A stretch of 64,000 nucleotides of DNA from Pseudomonas fluorescens (GCF_005938625.1 NZ_VCNJ01000011.1:1-64000); one strand, 5' to 3'. Shown: positions 31,718-41,664, counted from the first letter of the stretch. Notes: generated by a model from the letters alone, not told the origin. Program-made: numbers and translations.

Positions 31718-32335
31718 ATGCTAAAGCGCTTCGCACCCCTCGTGCCTCTCGCACTCGTCACCCTGTTGTACGGTTGCGCTGCTCATTCTCCAGTTCAAGA
31801 GCAGCCTCAACAGGTTAAAAATTCTGCCACGGCCCAGTCTTCGGTTATTTACCAGGAAGAGCTGGACACCGAAAAAGAACTCAACGAATTCAATGGCAAG
31901 AAGCCTTATCAGCTTCCTGTTCTGGCCGACAGCATCCTCGAACGCGGCATGTCCCTGATCGGTACCCGTTACCGTTTCGGCGGTACCTCTGAAGCCGGTT
32001 TCGATTGCAGCGGTTTCATCGGCTATCTGTTCCGCGAAGAAGCCGGCATGAACCTGCCGCGCTCGACACGCGAAATGATCAACGTCGATGCGCCGCTGGT
32101 CTCGCGCAGCAACCTTGAGCCGGGCGATCTGTTGTTCTTCGCCACCAACGGTCGTCGCGGCCGTGTCAGTCACGCCGGGATCTACCTGGGTGACAACCAG
32201 TTCATCCACTCCAGCAGTCGTCGCAGCGGCGGTGTTCGCATCGACAGCCTGGGTGACAGCTACTGGAGCAAGACTTTCATCGAAGCGAAACGCGCTCTGG
32301 CCAACGCTCCGACAGTCGTCACCGCTCGTAAGTAA
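31718..32335 (+). CDS. NlpC/P60 (C40) lipoprotein peptidase 1
   Basis: 205-residue predicted outer-membrane lipoprotein peptidoglycan hydrolase. Signal peptide with lipobox LLYGC (Cys20), a low-complexity linker, then an NlpC/P60 domain with the catalytic Cys97 (GFDCSGF), His152 (VSHAGIYLG) and third polar residue His164. It probably cleaves within cell-wall stem peptides (family knowledge). I chose ATG 31718 because it gives a regular signal sequence; the frame is open to 31646. Confidence 0.87.
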   Translation: MLKRFAPLVPLALVTLLYGCAAHSPVQEQPQQVKNSATAQSSVIYQEELDTEKELNEFNGKKPYQLPVLADSILERGMSLIGTRYRFGGTSEAGFDCSGFIGYLFREEAGMNLPRSTREMINVDAPLVSRSNLEPGDLLFFATNGRRGRVSHAGIYLGDNQFIHSSSRRSGGVRIDSLGDSYWSKTFIEAKRALANAPTVVTARK

Positions 32336-32424
32336 TTCCCCTGTTGTCGCTGCGTTCGCGGCGACAATCAGGCTTCCGGCAACGGAGTAGACGTATACTT
32401 TACAAGGTGAAGTTAAAGTCTTAC

Positions 32425-32452
32425 TTGAAGTTTGCCGCGTAGCCGCTAGAAT
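32425..32452 (+). promoter_or_regulatory. Candidate promoter in the NlpC/P60 spacer
   Basis: TTGAAG (32425-32430) and TAGAAT (32447-32452) are 16 bases apart. Transcription from here (about 32459) would run straight into the hairpin at 32473. Confidence 0.45.
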
Positions 32453-32472
32453 CCTGAATCTATATTGATGGC

Positions 32473-32504
32473 AAACCGCCTGCGTGCTCACGCAGGCGGT
32501 TTTG
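32473..32504 (+). terminator. Terminator or attenuator before second NlpC/P60 gene
   Basis: AAACCGCCTGCGT-GCTC-ACGCAGGCGGTTT is a 13-bp perfect stem followed by TGTTTTC. It lies 138 bases after the first peptidase stop and 52 bases before the second peptidase start. Confidence 0.8.
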
Positions 32505-32555
32505 TTTTCTGTCCACCGGCAGAAAAAGCCGCAGCCAGATCAGGATGTTCTGCTT

Positions 32556-33092
32556 ATGACGATGTCGGCCCGCCTCACATTGATGCTCTTCGCAGCGCTG
32601 CTCAGCGCCTGTGCCAGTCGCACGCCGCCACCTGCGCCGGTGGTTCGCGCGCCGGTCGTGTTCGGCCCCTCTCAGGCTTTTTCGCCGGCAGCTGAAGACG
32701 TGCTGTTTCGCGCGCTCGGCCTGGTTGGCACGCCCTATCGCTGGGGCGGCAACACGCCGGATTCAGGCTTTGATTGCAGCGGGTTGATCGGTTTTGTCTA
32801 CCGTGATGCGGCGGGCATCTCTTTGCCGCGTTCGACGCGTGAGCTGATCGTCATGCAGGCACCGAATGTCGGCAAGGAAGGCTTGCAGACCGGTGACCTG
32901 ATTTTCTTCGCCACCAATGGCGGCTCGCAGGTCAGTCACGCGGGGATTTACGTTGGAGAAGGGCGCTTCGTGCATGCGCCGGCCACGGGCGGTACGGTGA
33001 AACTGGACAGCCTGTCGAAGGCGTATTGGCAGAAGGCTTATCTGAGTGCCAAGCGGGTGTTGCAGCCGGAGCATCTGGCGCATAACCCGTAG
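32556..33092 (+). CDS. NlpC/P60 (C40) lipoprotein peptidase 2
   Basis: 178-residue paralogue of the preceding gene: lipobox LLSAC (Cys19), a Pro-rich linker, and an NlpC/P60 domain with Cys74 (GFDCSG), His128 (VSHAGIYVG) and His140. The two domains share long identical stretches (for example LPRSTRE), so tandem duplication is likely. Start ATG 32556 is preferred because the longer frame would read through the upstream hairpin. ATG 32562 is an alternative. Confidence 0.86.
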   Translation: MTMSARLTLMLFAALLSACASRTPPPAPVVRAPVVFGPSQAFSPAAEDVLFRALGLVGTPYRWGGNTPDSGFDCSGLIGFVYRDAAGISLPRSTRELIVMQAPNVGKEGLQTGDLIFFATNGGSQVSHAGIYVGEGRFVHAPATGGTVKLDSLSKAYWQKAYLSAKRVLQPEHLAHNP

Positions 33093-33112
33093 TAAAGACA
33101 ACGCAAAACCCA

Positions 33113-33201
33113 TGTGGGAGCGAGCTTGCTCGCGAAGGCGGTGTGTCATTCAATTCAATATTGACTGACCCGACGCTTTCGCGAGCAAGCCCGCTCCCAC
33201 A
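33113..33201. repeat. REP pair, family A
   Basis: TGTGGGAGCGAGCTTGCTCGCGAA and the inverted TTCGCGAGCAAGCCCGCTCCCACA, separated by about 40 bases, between two convergent genes. Confidence 0.9.
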
Positions 33202-33224
33202 TTTGTTATGTGTCAGGCGGCAAG

Positions 33225-34538
33225 TTATTTGGCAGAAGACACTCGCCACACCTTGTTGCCAACATCATCCGCCACCAGCAAGCCACCCTGCTGATCGATC
33301 ACCACGCCCACCGGCCGGCCCAATGCGTTCTCATCCTTGTCGAGGAAGCCGGTCAGCACATCCACCGGTGTGCCGCTCGGCTTGCCTGCGGTAAACGGCA
33401 CGAAAATCACTTTGTAGCCACTGTGTGGTTTGCGGTTCCATGAGCCGTGCTGGCCAATAAACGCGCCTTCCTTGAACTGCGCCGGCAGCGTGTTGCCCTC
33501 GGCAAAGCTCAGGCCCAGCGAGGCGGTGTGCGGCCCGACCGCGTAATCCGGGGCAATGGCTTTGGCTACCAGATCCGGGTTTTGCGGCGTAACGCGCACA
33601 TCGACATGCTGGCCGTAGTAACTGAACGGCCAGCCATAGAAACCGCCGTCCTTCACGGAAGTGATGTAATCCGGCACCAGATCACTGCCGATTTCGTCGC
33701 GCTCATTCACCGCCGTCCACAGTGCGCCACTGGTGGGTTCCCAGGCCAAGCCATTGGGGTTGCGGATGCCCGAAGCGAAGATGCGGTGATTACCGGTCGC
33801 CCGATCAACTTCCCAGATCGCCGCGCGACCTTCTTCTTTATCCAGACCATTTTCGCCGACGTTGCTGTTCGAGCCGACCGTGACGTACAGCTTGCTGCCG
33901 TCTTTGCTGGCAATCACGTTTTTGGTCCAGTGGTGATTCAGCGTACCGCCGGGTAGATCGACAACCTTGATTGGCTGTGTCTTGATTTCAGTCGCGCCCG
34001 GTTCGTAGTTGAAACGCAGCAAGCGATCGGTATCAGCGACGTATAGATCGTTGCCGACCAGCGTCATACCGAGCGGCGAGTTGAGGTTCTGCAGGAACAC
34101 CGTGCGGGTTTCTGCGACGCCATCGTGATCGGCGTCACGCAGCAAGGTGATGCGGTTCGGACTCGGCACGCCCGCGCCAGCCTTACCCATGACTTTCTTC
34201 ATCACCCAGCCACGAATGCCGCTGCTGTCATCGGGTTTTGGCGGGGCATTGGTTTCCGCCACCAGCACGTCGCCGTTGGGCAACACATAGAGCCAGCGTG
34301 GATGGTCGAGGCCGTCGGCGAATGCTGCGACCTGGGTGCCGGTGGCGGCTGTCGGTTTAGCGCCCTCGGGCCAGCCGATCGCCGGGGCGATGTTCACCGT
34401 CGGGATCAGGGTCTTGTTCGGTTCAGGCAGCTTCGGTGACGGGCCGGTGCCGTCGGAGACTTGCAGGCTGGAGGTTTCACCGCAGGCGGCGAGTCCTCCG
34501 GCGAAGGCGATGACAAAAACGAGCTGGGGCTTGCGCAT
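33225..34538 (-). CDS. PQQ-dependent sugar dehydrogenase-like lipoprotein
   Basis: 437-residue six-bladed beta-propeller of the soluble PQQ glucose/sorbosone dehydrogenase family. The signal peptide ends in the lipobox GGLAAC (Cys19), so it is probably membrane-tethered in the envelope. Family segments visible include [34 protein letters not shown] and [21 protein letters not shown] with the probable active-site His. The sugar substrate is unknown and PQQ use is inferred. It stands alone between a REP and a short orphan gene. Confidence 0.85.
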   Translation of the reverse strand: MRKPQLVFVIAFAGGLAACGETSSLQVSDGTGPSPKLPEPNKTLIPTVNIAPAIGWPEGAKPTAATGTQVAAFADGLDHPRWLYVLPNGDVLVAETNAPPKPDDSSGIRGWVMKKVMGKAGAGVPSPNRITLLRDADHDGVAETRTVFLQNLNSPLGMTLVGNDLYVADTDRLLRFNYEPGATEIKTQPIKVVDLPGGTLNHHWTKNVIASKDGSKLYVTVGSNSNVGENGLDKEEGRAAIWEVDRATGNHRIFASGIRNPNGLAWEPTSGALWTAVNERDEIGSDLVPDYITSVKDGGFYGWPFSYYGQHVDVRVTPQNPDLVAKAIAPDYAVGPHTASLGLSFAEGNTLPAQFKEGAFIGQHGSWNRKPHSGYKVIFVPFTAGKPSGTPVDVLTGFLDKDENALGRPVGVVIDQQGGLLVADDVGNKVWRVSSAK

Positions 34539-34604
34539 TGCTGATCTTCCCTATGAATGCATTCCTAATCATAGAGGAGGGCGCAAGCCCGATGGTTCAA
34601 CTGC

Positions 34605-35198
34605 TCAGCCGCGGGCTTCCTTGAACAGCACGGCGATGCCTGGGTGATAGTTGCCGGCTTCGCTGCGCAATTTGCGATAGGCATAGGGGAAATACCAGGC
34701 GACCGCGCAGGTGTGTTCCTTTTGCAGGTCGTCGAGCATGTCCTGCAACTCTTCGGGGCTGGCGCTGTGCTGGGCTTTTTGCGGCGCGACAAACAGGCAG
34801 CCAAGCTTGAGGTCGCTGGCATAGCTGATGCGTTTGGCGTCGTTGGTGATGTCCAGCAAGGCTTGAGTCAGATTCAGGTTGGTAACCTTTGGCCAGCGCT
34901 GAGTGGCCTGGATAAAGGCGCGGTCTTCGGCACCGGCCAGAAACAGATCGGCGCGGGCATTGCGCTCGCCTTCTTCATTCTGTTTGCGCGTGGCGGTGTC
35001 GTTCAAAGTGACCAGCTCAGCCATCCAGGCTGCGGCCGAGAGCAATCCGAGATTGGCTTTCTCGTCATGCCAGTAAGGGGTGTCACTGTCGCCGCGCACG
35101 GCGTTGTAGCGGTCGATACAGTCAAACCAGCGTTCAAGCACCGGGCGCAGAAATTCCAGGCGCGGGTTGCTGATGATCATGCCTTGCATCGTCATCAT
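34605..35198 (-). CDS. Conserved-looking protein of unknown function
   Basis: 197-residue soluble protein; I do not recognise the family. It has no signal peptide or membrane segment, many Trp and Asn residues, and a mixed alpha/beta look (MIISNPRLEFLRPVLERWF; YWHDEKANLGLLSAAAWMAE). Codon use matches the neighbours. Three in-frame ATG codons (35198, 35195, 35189) occur together, with AAGGA upstream that best suits 35189. It is isolated between the sugar dehydrogenase and the cobalamin riboswitch, transcribed away from the cob operon, so its role cannot be inferred from context. Confidence 0.65.
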   Translation of the reverse strand: MMTMQGMIISNPRLEFLRPVLERWFDCIDRYNAVRGDSDTPYWHDEKANLGLLSAAAWMAELVTLNDTATRKQNEEGERNARADLFLAGAEDRAFIQATQRWPKVTNLNLTQALLDITNDAKRISYASDLKLGCLFVAPQKAQHSASPEELQDMLDDLQKEHTCAVAWYFPYAYRKLRSEAGNYHPGIAVLFKEARG

Positions 35199-35364
35199 CC
35201 TTTATTGTTGTGGTGGGCTTTTCGGGAAAAGCATGGCTCTTTGATATCATTTGTATCAGTGTGGCACAAGATTGGCGTTGGATAATTGATCGGCGGCAGT
35301 TATTCGCCCGATGGCCGCCTCTTTAATTGACGCTCCACCCCCAACCCTCTAACCTTCGCGGCTT

Positions 35365-35580
35365 GTTTCAGGTGCTCTGTGACCTGCGTCGACAGAGTGA
35401 AACAGGGAAGCCGGTGAGGGTTGTCTTCGCACGAAGAACCACCACGATCCCGGCGCTGCCCCCGCAACGGTAAATGAGTGAACACTGCGTCGAATGCCAC
35501 TGCTCAAAGCGGGAAGGCGCGCAGTCAGGCCAACGCCGCTCATGAGCCCGGAGACCGGCCTGATCCATCCAGCGGCATCA
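35365..35580 (+). promoter_or_regulatory. Cobalamin riboswitch
   Basis: The leader carries the B12-box signature AGCCCGGAGACCGGCC (35545-35560), preceded by the aptamer segments CAGGGAAGCCGGTGAGG and GCTGCCCCCGCAACGGTAA in the right order. It precedes cobO by about 80 bases. Binding of adenosylcobalamin would repress the cobalamin operon downstream, probably at translation or by early termination. Confidence 0.92.
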
Positions 35581-35658
35581 CGGTGGGCGATGCCAGGCTT
35601 TTTGCCGTCTATTCTTGTGCCTGCCCGCCGTTATCCAGCCTCAACGGAGAGCTCCCCC

Positions 35659-36270
35659 ATGACTGATTCCCCCGAGCGCGACGAACGCCATCTGGCGCGT
35701 ATGCAGCGCAAAAAAGCCGTGATCGACGAACGCATCGCCAACTCGCCTGACGAGTGCGGCCTGGTGCTGGTGCTGACCGGCAATGGCAAAGGCAAAAGCA
35801 GCTCGGCGTTCGGTATGCTCGCCCGCGCCATGGGCCACGGCATGCAGTGCGGTGTGGTGCAGTTCATCAAGGGCCGCAACAGCACCGGCGAAGAGTTGTT
35901 TTTCCGCCGCTTCCCCGAGCAAGTTCGCTTTCACGTCATGGGCGAAGGCTTCACTTGGGAAACCCAGGACCGCCAGCGTGACATCGCCGCTGCCGAAGCC
36001 GCGTGGGCCGTGTCCCGTGAGTTGCTGCGTGATCCGTCGATCGGTCTGGTGGTGCTCGACGAACTCAACATCGCTCTCAAACATGGTTACCTCGATCTCG
36101 ATCAGGTGCTCAGCGATTTGCAGGCACGTCCGCCGATGCAGCACGTGATCGTTACCGGTCGCGCGGCCAAGCCGGAAATGATCGAAATGGGCGACACCGT
36201 GACTGAAATGGGCATGCTCAAACACGCCTTCCAGGCCGGCATCAAAGCGCAGAAAGGCGTCGAACTTTGA
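35659..36270 (+). CDS. cobO: Cob(I)yrinic acid a,c-diamide adenosyltransferase
   Basis: Adds the 5'-deoxyadenosyl ligand to Co(I) corrinoids (CobO/BtuR type). 203 residues with an N-terminal P-loop TGNGKGKSSSAFG (40-52) and the FIKGRN and VLDELNIALKHGYL segments of the family. ATG 35659 follows the riboswitch; the frame extends upstream to 35494 only by chance through it. The last four bases overlap the cobB start (TTGA). First gene of the late cobalamin operon. Confidence 0.95.
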   Translation: MTDSPERDERHLARMQRKKAVIDERIANSPDECGLVLVLTGNGKGKSSSAFGMLARAMGHGMQCGVVQFIKGRNSTGEELFFRRFPEQVRFHVMGEGFTWETQDRQRDIAAAEAAWAVSRELLRDPSIGLVVLDELNIALKHGYLDLDQVLSDLQARPPMQHVIVTGRAAKPEMIEMGDTVTEMGMLKHAFQAGIKAQKGVEL

Positions 36271-37616
36271 GTCAACCACGTCACTGCCCGGCGGTCCTTA
36301 TCGCTGCGCCGGCCTCCGGTCAGGGCAAGACCACCGTTACCGCCGCGCTCGCCCGTTTGCATCGCAATCAGGGGCGCAAAGTGCGCGTGTTCAAATGCGG
36401 CCCGGACTTCCTTGATCCGATGATTCTCGAGCGCGCCAGCGGTGCGCCGGTGTATCAACTGGACATGTGGATGGTCGGCGAGCAGGAAAGTCGTCGTCTG
36501 TTGTGGGAAGCCGCCGCCGAGGCCGATCTGATTCTGATCGAAGGCGTGATGGGCCTGTTCGACGGTACGCCTTCCAGCGCTGATCTGGCGCGTCACTTCG
36601 GTGTGCCGGTGCTTGGCGTGATTGATGGGACGGCGATGGCGCAGACCTTTGGTGCGCTGGCGTTGGGTCTGGCGAAGTATCAGCCGGACCTGCCGTTTGC
36701 CGGCGTGCTGGCCAATCGTGTCGGCACCTTGCGTCATGCGCAGTTGCTCGAAGGCAGCCTCACGGAAGGTCTGCGCTGGTACGGCGCGTTGTCCCGCGAA
36801 ACGGGTATCGAACTGCCGAGCCGGCATCTTGGCCTGGTCCAGGCCAGTGAACTGAATGACCTCGATGTGCGTCTCGACGCGGCTGCCGACGCTCTCGCCA
36901 GTAGCTGTGAGGTAGCGCTGCCGCCGGCGGTTGAGTTCGCCGCGCCTGACGTCATCGCTGTAGAGCCGCTGCTGAAGAATGTGCGAATCGCGGTCGCCCG
37001 TGATGAAGCGTTTGCTTTCACCTATGGCGCGAGTCTCGATCTGTTGCGGGCGATGGGCGCCGAGTTGAGTTTCTTCTCGCCGATCCGCGATACGCAATTG
37101 CCGGAGGCGGATAGCGTGTATTTGCCCGGTGGGTATCCGGAGTTGCATCACGTTGCGTTGGCGCGGAACACCGCGATGCTGGAGGCGATTCGTGCGCATC
37201 ATGCAGCGGGCAAACCTCTGCTCGCTGAATGTGGCGGTATGTTGTATCTGCTCGACTCTTTGACGGACGTTGAAGGCACTCGCGCTGAGCTGGTCGGGTT
37301 GCTCAAGGGCGATGCGGTGATGCAGAAGCGTCTGGCGGCGTTGGCATTGCAAGCGGTGGATCTGCCGGAAGGTTCGTTGCGTGGGCATACTTATCACCAT
37401 TCCCTGACCACCACCGAACTGACGCCGATTGCCCGAGGGTTAAGCCCGAATGGCGGGCGTGGTGCTGAGGCGGTTTATCGGGAAGGGCGGATGACGGCTT
37501 CTTACGTGCACTTCTATTTCCCGTCGAATCCGACTGCGATTGCCGCGTTGTTTGCGCCAGACCGTGAGGCCGCCTTCGCGAGCAAGCTCGCTCCCACAGG
37601 GGGTCGCGTTTCTTGA
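36267..37616 (+). CDS. cobB: Cobyrinic acid a,c-diamide synthase
   Basis: Glutamine- and ATP-dependent amidation of the a and c side chains of (hydrogeno)byrinic acid. 449 residues: P-loop APASGQGKTT (14-23), then a class I glutamine-amidotransferase domain with nucleophile Cys322 (AECGGMLYL) and catalytic His near GHTYHHS. Translation starts at TTG, overlapping the cobO stop by four bases. The last 15 or so residues (AFASKLAPTGG...) are encoded by a REP element, an added tail with no expected function. bluB follows after 47 bases, all REP sequence. Confidence 0.93.
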   Translation: MSQPRHCPAVLIAAPASGQGKTTVTAALARLHRNQGRKVRVFKCGPDFLDPMILERASGAPVYQLDMWMVGEQESRRLLWEAAAEADLILIEGVMGLFDGTPSSADLARHFGVPVLGVIDGTAMAQTFGALALGLAKYQPDLPFAGVLANRVGTLRHAQLLEGSLTEGLRWYGALSRETGIELPSRHLGLVQASELNDLDVRLDAAADALASSCEVALPPAVEFAAPDVIAVEPLLKNVRIAVARDEAFAFTYGASLDLLRAMGAELSFFSPIRDTQLPEADSVYLPGGYPELHHVALARNTAMLEAIRAHHAAGKPLLAECGGMLYLLDSLTDVEGTRAELVGLLKGDAVMQKRLAALALQAVDLPEGSLRGHTYHHSLTTTELTPIARGLSPNGGRGAEAVYREGRMTASYVHFYFPSNPTAIAALFAPDREAAFASKLAPTGGRVS

Positions 37617-37663
37617 GCAAGCACCCCGTCCAATGTGGGAGCGAGCTTGCTCGCGAAGAGGCC
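37568..37663. repeat. REP pair, family A, inside cobB end and bluB leader
   Basis: Arms GGCCGCCTTCGCGAGCAAGC... (37568-37598) and the inverted ...GCTTGCTCGCGAAGAGGCC (37634-37663). The left arm is coding for the cobB C-terminus, the cobB stop lies in the loop, and the right arm supplies GAAGAGG six to eight bases before the bluB ATG. Confidence 0.9.
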
Positions 37664-38314
37664 ATGACCGACAACGCATTCTCCGAAACCGAGCGCGAAG
37701 CGGTTTATCGAGCCATCGCCGAGCGCCGCGACATGCGCCATTTCATCGGCGGCAGCGTCGAACCGGAATTGCTGCGCCGACTACTGGAAGCCGCCCACCA
37801 AGCCCCAAGCGTTGGCCTGATGCAGCCCTGGCGTTTCATTCGCATCAGCGACCGAACTTTACGCGGGCAGATCCAGAATCTCGTTGAAGAAGAGCGCGTG
37901 CGCACCGCTGAAGCCCTCGGCGAGCGCAGTGACGAGTTCATGAAACTCAAGGTCGAGGGCATCCATGACTGCGCCGAAGTGCTGGTCGCCGCGTTAATGG
38001 ACGATCGCGAAAAACACATCTTTGGTCGCCGCACGCTGCCGGAAATGGACATGGCCTCGCTGTCCTGCGCCATCCAGAACCTGTGGCTGGCCGCGCGCGC
38101 CGAAGGTCTGGGCATGGGCTGGGTTTCACTGTTCGAGCCACAGGCACTGGCTGATCTTTTGAAGTTGCCCGAAGGCGCAAAACCTCTGGCGGTTTTATGC
38201 CTTGGCCCGGTCAAGGAATTCTATCCGGCGCCGATGCTGGTACTCGAAGGGTGGGCGCAGGCGCGGCCGCTCAATGAGTTGCTGTACGAAAATTATTGGG
38301 GAGTGAGTCAATGA
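37664..38314 (+). CDS. bluB: 5,6-Dimethylbenzimidazole synthase
   Basis: BluB cannibalises FMNH2 with oxygen to make dimethylbenzimidazole, the lower ligand of vitamin B12. 216 residues of the nitroreductase fold; [41 protein letters not shown] and [17 protein letters not shown] are typical segments. The ATG at 37664 is preferred over a frame extension to 37613 that reads only REP sequence. The stop overlaps cbiB by four bases. Confidence 0.93.
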   Translation: MTDNAFSETEREAVYRAIAERRDMRHFIGGSVEPELLRRLLEAAHQAPSVGLMQPWRFIRISDRTLRGQIQNLVEEERVRTAEALGERSDEFMKLKVEGIHDCAEVLVAALMDDREKHIFGRRTLPEMDMASLSCAIQNLWLAARAEGLGMGWVSLFEPQALADLLKLPEGAKPLAVLCLGPVKEFYPAPMLVLEGWAQARPLNELLYENYWGVSQ

Positions 38315-39219
38315 GTGTGGCGTTGTTGAGTGTCGCCGCTGTGGCGCTGGATGCGCTGCTCGGTGAACCGAAACGCTGGCATCCGCTGGTGGCGTTCGGC
38401 AATTTTGCCGGGCGCATCGAGCAACGTTTCAACGCCGGTGGCCGAGGCTGGCGCAGCCATGGCGTGACCGCGTGGGTGATCGCGGTGCTGCCGCTGACTT
38501 TGCTCGCCACGGCGCTTTCCTGGGCGCCGTACGTGGGTTGGGTTGTCGAAATTCTCGCGCTGTATTGCGCACTCGGCATGCGTAGCCTCGGTGAACATGT
38601 CGCGCCAGTGGCTGCTGCCTTACGCGCGGATGATCTTGAAGAGGCGCGCAAGCGAGTTGGCTATCTGGTCAGCCGCCAGACCGATGAACTCGACAGCACT
38701 GCCGTCGCTCGCGCTGCCACTGAGTCAGTGCTGGAAAACGGCAGTGATGCGGTGTTCGCCGCGCTGTTCTGGTTTGTCGTGGCTGGCGCGCCGGGCGTGG
38801 TCCTCTATCGTTTGAGCAACACGCTCGATGCGATGTGGGGTTATCGCAACGAACGCTTTGAGCGTTTCGGTTGGGCCGCTGCAAAAATCGACGACGTGTT
38901 GAACTACATTCCTGCGCGTCTGGTGGCATTGACCTACGCATTGCTCGGCAAAACCCGCCTCGCCTTGAAATGTTGGCGCACACAGGCGCCGAAGTGGGAC
39001 AGCCCCAACGCCGGTCCGGTGATGGCGGCCGGCGCCGGTGCGCTGGGCGTGGAATTGGGTGGACCGGCGATTTACCACGGCGAACTTCACGACCGTCCTC
39101 AACTTGGCGAGGGCGCAGCGGCTGACGCCGATTCCATCGACCGTGGCTGGCAATTGGTCCAGCGCGGCGTATGGTTATGGCTGCTGATTCTCTGCGTGGG
39201 GGCTGAATTCTATGCTTGA
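38311..39219 (+). CDS. cbiB: Adenosylcobinamide-phosphate synthase
   Basis: Joins the aminopropanol phosphate arm to adenosylcobyric acid (CbiB in Salmonella naming, CobD in P. denitrificans naming). 302 residues with several membrane helices. [18 protein letters not shown] near the N-terminus and later [21 protein letters not shown] and [23 protein letters not shown] are characteristic. It overlaps bluB by four bases and the next gene by eight. Confidence 0.94.
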   Translation: MSVALLSVAAVALDALLGEPKRWHPLVAFGNFAGRIEQRFNAGGRGWRSHGVTAWVIAVLPLTLLATALSWAPYVGWVVEILALYCALGMRSLGEHVAPVAAALRADDLEEARKRVGYLVSRQTDELDSTAVARAATESVLENGSDAVFAALFWFVVAGAPGVVLYRLSNTLDAMWGYRNERFERFGWAAAKIDDVLNYIPARLVALTYALLGKTRLALKCWRTQAPKWDSPNAGPVMAAGAGALGVELGGPAIYHGELHDRPQLGEGAAADADSIDRGWQLVQRGVWLWLLILCVGAEFYA

Positions 39220-40204
39220 GCACGGTGGCCGGCTGCGCAAGGCGGCACTCGATTACGGCATTGCCGAGGCTGACTGGCTCGACCTGTCCAGCGGCCTCGC
39301 GCCGTGGCCATTCCCGATCCCGGAAATCCCGCTGCGGGCCTGGGCGCGTTTGCCGGAAACCGACGACGGTCTGGAGCAAGCTGCGTGCGACTACTACGGC
39401 GCCGCGCAAGTGCTGCCAGTGGCCGGTTCGCAGATGGCCATCCAGTTGCTGCCGCGTTTACGCCGCGCCGGCAAAGTCGGCGTGTTGTCGCCGTGTTATG
39501 CCGAACATGCCGAAGCCTGGCGCCGTAGCGGTTACATCGTGCGCGAAGTGCTGGAGCAGGAAGTCGAATTCTTTCTCGACAGCCTCGACGTGCTGGTGGT
39601 GGTTAACCCGAACAATCCGACCGGCCTGAGTCTGACCCCGGCACGTCTGCTTGACTGGCATGCGCGGCTCGCCCGGCGTGGTGGCTGGCTGGTGGTCGAT
39701 GAAGCCTTCATGGACAACACGCCGCAATTGAGTCTGGCGCCGCATGCTCATCAAGTCGGGCTGATCGTGCTGCGTTCGTTCGGCAAGTTTTTCGGTCTGG
39801 CCGGGGTGCGTCTGGGCTTTGTCCTGGCCGAGCGCAAGTTGCTCAAGCTGCTCGCCGAACAGGTCGGGCCTTGGGCCGTGAGCGGGCCGACGCGTGTGCT
39901 CGGGCAAGCGTGTCTGCAAGACACCGAAGGGCACACACGCCAACGGATTCGCAGCGATGAAGCCAGTGAACGACTGGCAGCGCTGCTTGAACGCTACGGT
40001 TTCAAGCCGCAGGGTGGTTGCGCGCTGTTCCAGTGGCTGATCACCGAGCATGCCGAAACGCTGCACGCATTCATGGCCCGTCGCGGCATCCTCCTGCGCA
40101 TCTTTACCCACAACAGCAGTTTGCGCTTTGGCCTGCCTGCCGATGCGGCTGAAGAGGCGCGTCTCGAACACGCTTTAAGCGCTTTTGCCAAGGATCACGC
40201 ATGA
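39212..40204 (+). CDS. cobD: L-threonine-O-3-phosphate decarboxylase
   Basis: PLP-dependent enzyme that makes (R)-1-amino-2-propanol phosphate, the linker of cobalamin (CobD in Salmonella naming, CobC in P. denitrificans naming). 330 residues of the class I/II aminotransferase fold; [18 protein letters not shown] and the PLP-lysine region [17 protein letters not shown] are present. It sits between cbiB, its partner enzyme, and cobQ, with overlaps on both sides. Confidence 0.92.
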   Translation: MLEHGGRLRKAALDYGIAEADWLDLSSGLAPWPFPIPEIPLRAWARLPETDDGLEQAACDYYGAAQVLPVAGSQMAIQLLPRLRRAGKVGVLSPCYAEHAEAWRRSGYIVREVLEQEVEFFLDSLDVLVVVNPNNPTGLSLTPARLLDWHARLARRGGWLVVDEAFMDNTPQLSLAPHAHQVGLIVLRSFGKFFGLAGVRLGFVLAERKLLKLLAEQVGPWAVSGPTRVLGQACLQDTEGHTRQRIRSDEASERLAALLERYGFKPQGGCALFQWLITEHAETLHAFMARRGILLRIFTHNSSLRFGLPADAAEEARLEHALSAFAKDHA

Positions 40205-41652
40205 CCACCCTGATGGTGCAGGGCACCACTTCCGACGCCGGTAAAAGCACACTGGTGACGGCACTGTGCCGCTGGGCGACCCGGCAAGGTGTCGCGGTCG
40301 TCCCGTTCAAGCCGCAGAACATGGCGCTCAACAGTGCGGTGACTGCCGACGGCGGTGAGATCGGCCGTGCGCAAGCGGTTCAGGCGCAAGCAGCGAATCT
40401 CGAGCCGCACACCGACATGAACCCGGTGCTGCTCAAGCCCAACAGCGACACCGGCGCACAAGTGATCATTCATGGCCGCGCGGTAACGTCGATGAATGCC
40501 GTGGCGTATCACGACTACAAGGCCATCGCCATGAAAGCGGTGCTCGCGTCCCACCAGCGGCTCAGCGCTGCGTATCCGCTGGTGATGGTCGAAGGCGCGG
40601 GTTCGCCGGCCGAGATCAATCTGCGCGCCGGCGACATCGCCAACATGGGCTTTGCCGAAGCAGTGGATTGCCCGGTGCTGCTGATTGCCGACATCAACCG
40701 CGGCGGGGTTTTCGCGCATCTGGTTGGCACGTTGGAGTTGCTGTCGCCGAGTGAGCAGGCGCGGGTCAAGGGTTTCATCATCAACCGTTTTCGCGGCGAC
40801 ATCGCCTTGCTGCAACCGGGCCTCGACTGGCTGGAACAGCGCACCGGCAAACCGGTGGTGGGCGTGTTGCCGTACGTGATGGATCTGCATCTGGAGGCCG
40901 AGGACGGCATCGATCAGCGCCAGACCGACAAGGCCGAACAAGTGCTGAGCGTGGTGGTGCCGGTGCTACCGCGCATCAGCAACCACACCGACTTCGATCC
41001 GCTGCGTTTGCATCCGCAGGTCGATCTGCAATTTGTCGGGCCGGGGCAGGCGATTCCTGCTGCCGACCTGATCATTCTGCCGGGCTCGAAGAGTGTGCGC
41101 AGTGATCTGGCCTATTTGCGTGCCAATGGCTGGGATACGGCAATCTCTCGGCACTTGCGTTACGGCGGCAAAGTGCTGGGGATCTGCGGCGGTCTGCAGA
41201 TGCTCGGCGAGCAGGTGCATGATCCGCTCGGCCTCGAAGGTGCGCCGGGCACGAGTGCCGGTTTGGGCTTGCTGGCGTTCGAAACCACACTTGAAGCCGA
41301 GAAGCAGTTGCGCAATGTGCGCGGGCGGCTGGCTTTGGAAGATGCTGAGGTCAGCGGCTATGAAATTCATGCCGGCGTGACCAGCGGACCGGCGTTGGAA
41401 AACGCTGCGGTGCATCTGGATGACGGCCGTTGCGATGGTGCACAGAGTGCCGATGGGCAAGTGTTCGGCACGTATCTGCATGGCCTGTTTGAATCGCCGA
41501 CGGCGAGTGCGGCGTTGCTGCGCTGGGCCGGGTTGAGCGATGTGCAGGAGGTGGATTACCACGGCTTGCGCGAGCGCGATATCGAACGGCTGGCGGATCT
41601 GGTGGAGAAGCATCTGGATACCGAGCTGTTGCGTCGGCTCTGTGGGATTTGA
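40201..41652 (+). CDS. cobQ: Cobyric acid synthase
   Basis: Amidates four side chains of adenosylcobyrinic a,c-diamide with glutamine and ATP. 483 residues: N-terminal P-loop [10 protein letters not shown] (6-15) with [12 protein letters not shown], and a C-terminal amidotransferase domain with Cys329 (GICGGLQML) and the late His in [12 protein letters not shown] 40201 overlaps the previous stop (ATGA). A REP pair then separates it from cobU by about 150 bases. Confidence 0.97.
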   Translation: MTTLMVQGTTSDAGKSTLVTALCRWATRQGVAVVPFKPQNMALNSAVTADGGEIGRAQAVQAQAANLEPHTDMNPVLLKPNSDTGAQVIIHGRAVTSMNAVAYHDYKAIAMKAVLASHQRLSAAYPLVMVEGAGSPAEINLRAGDIANMGFAEAVDCPVLLIADINRGGVFAHLVGTLELLSPSEQARVKGFIINRFRGDIALLQPGLDWLEQRTGKPVVGVLPYVMDLHLEAEDGIDQRQTDKAEQVLSVVVPVLPRISNHTDFDPLRLHPQVDLQFVGPGQAIPAADLIILPGSKSVRSDLAYLRANGWDTAISRHLRYGGKVLGICGGLQMLGEQVHDPLGLEGAPGTSAGLGLLAFETTLEAEKQLRNVRGRLALEDAEVSGYEIHAGVTSGPALENAAVHLDDGRCDGAQSADGQVFGTYLHGLFESPTASAALLRWAGLSDVQEVDYHGLRERDIERLADLVEKHLDTELLRRLCGI

Positions 41653-41664
41653 GGTGAATTTAAT

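Noticed and set aside
35494..35658. N-terminal extension of cobO upstream of 35659
   Set aside because: The extra codons read through the cobalamin riboswitch; the downstream ATG gives the normal CobO length.
37613..37663. N-terminal extension of bluB
   Set aside because: The extra residues (for example CGSELAREEA) are translated REP sequence.
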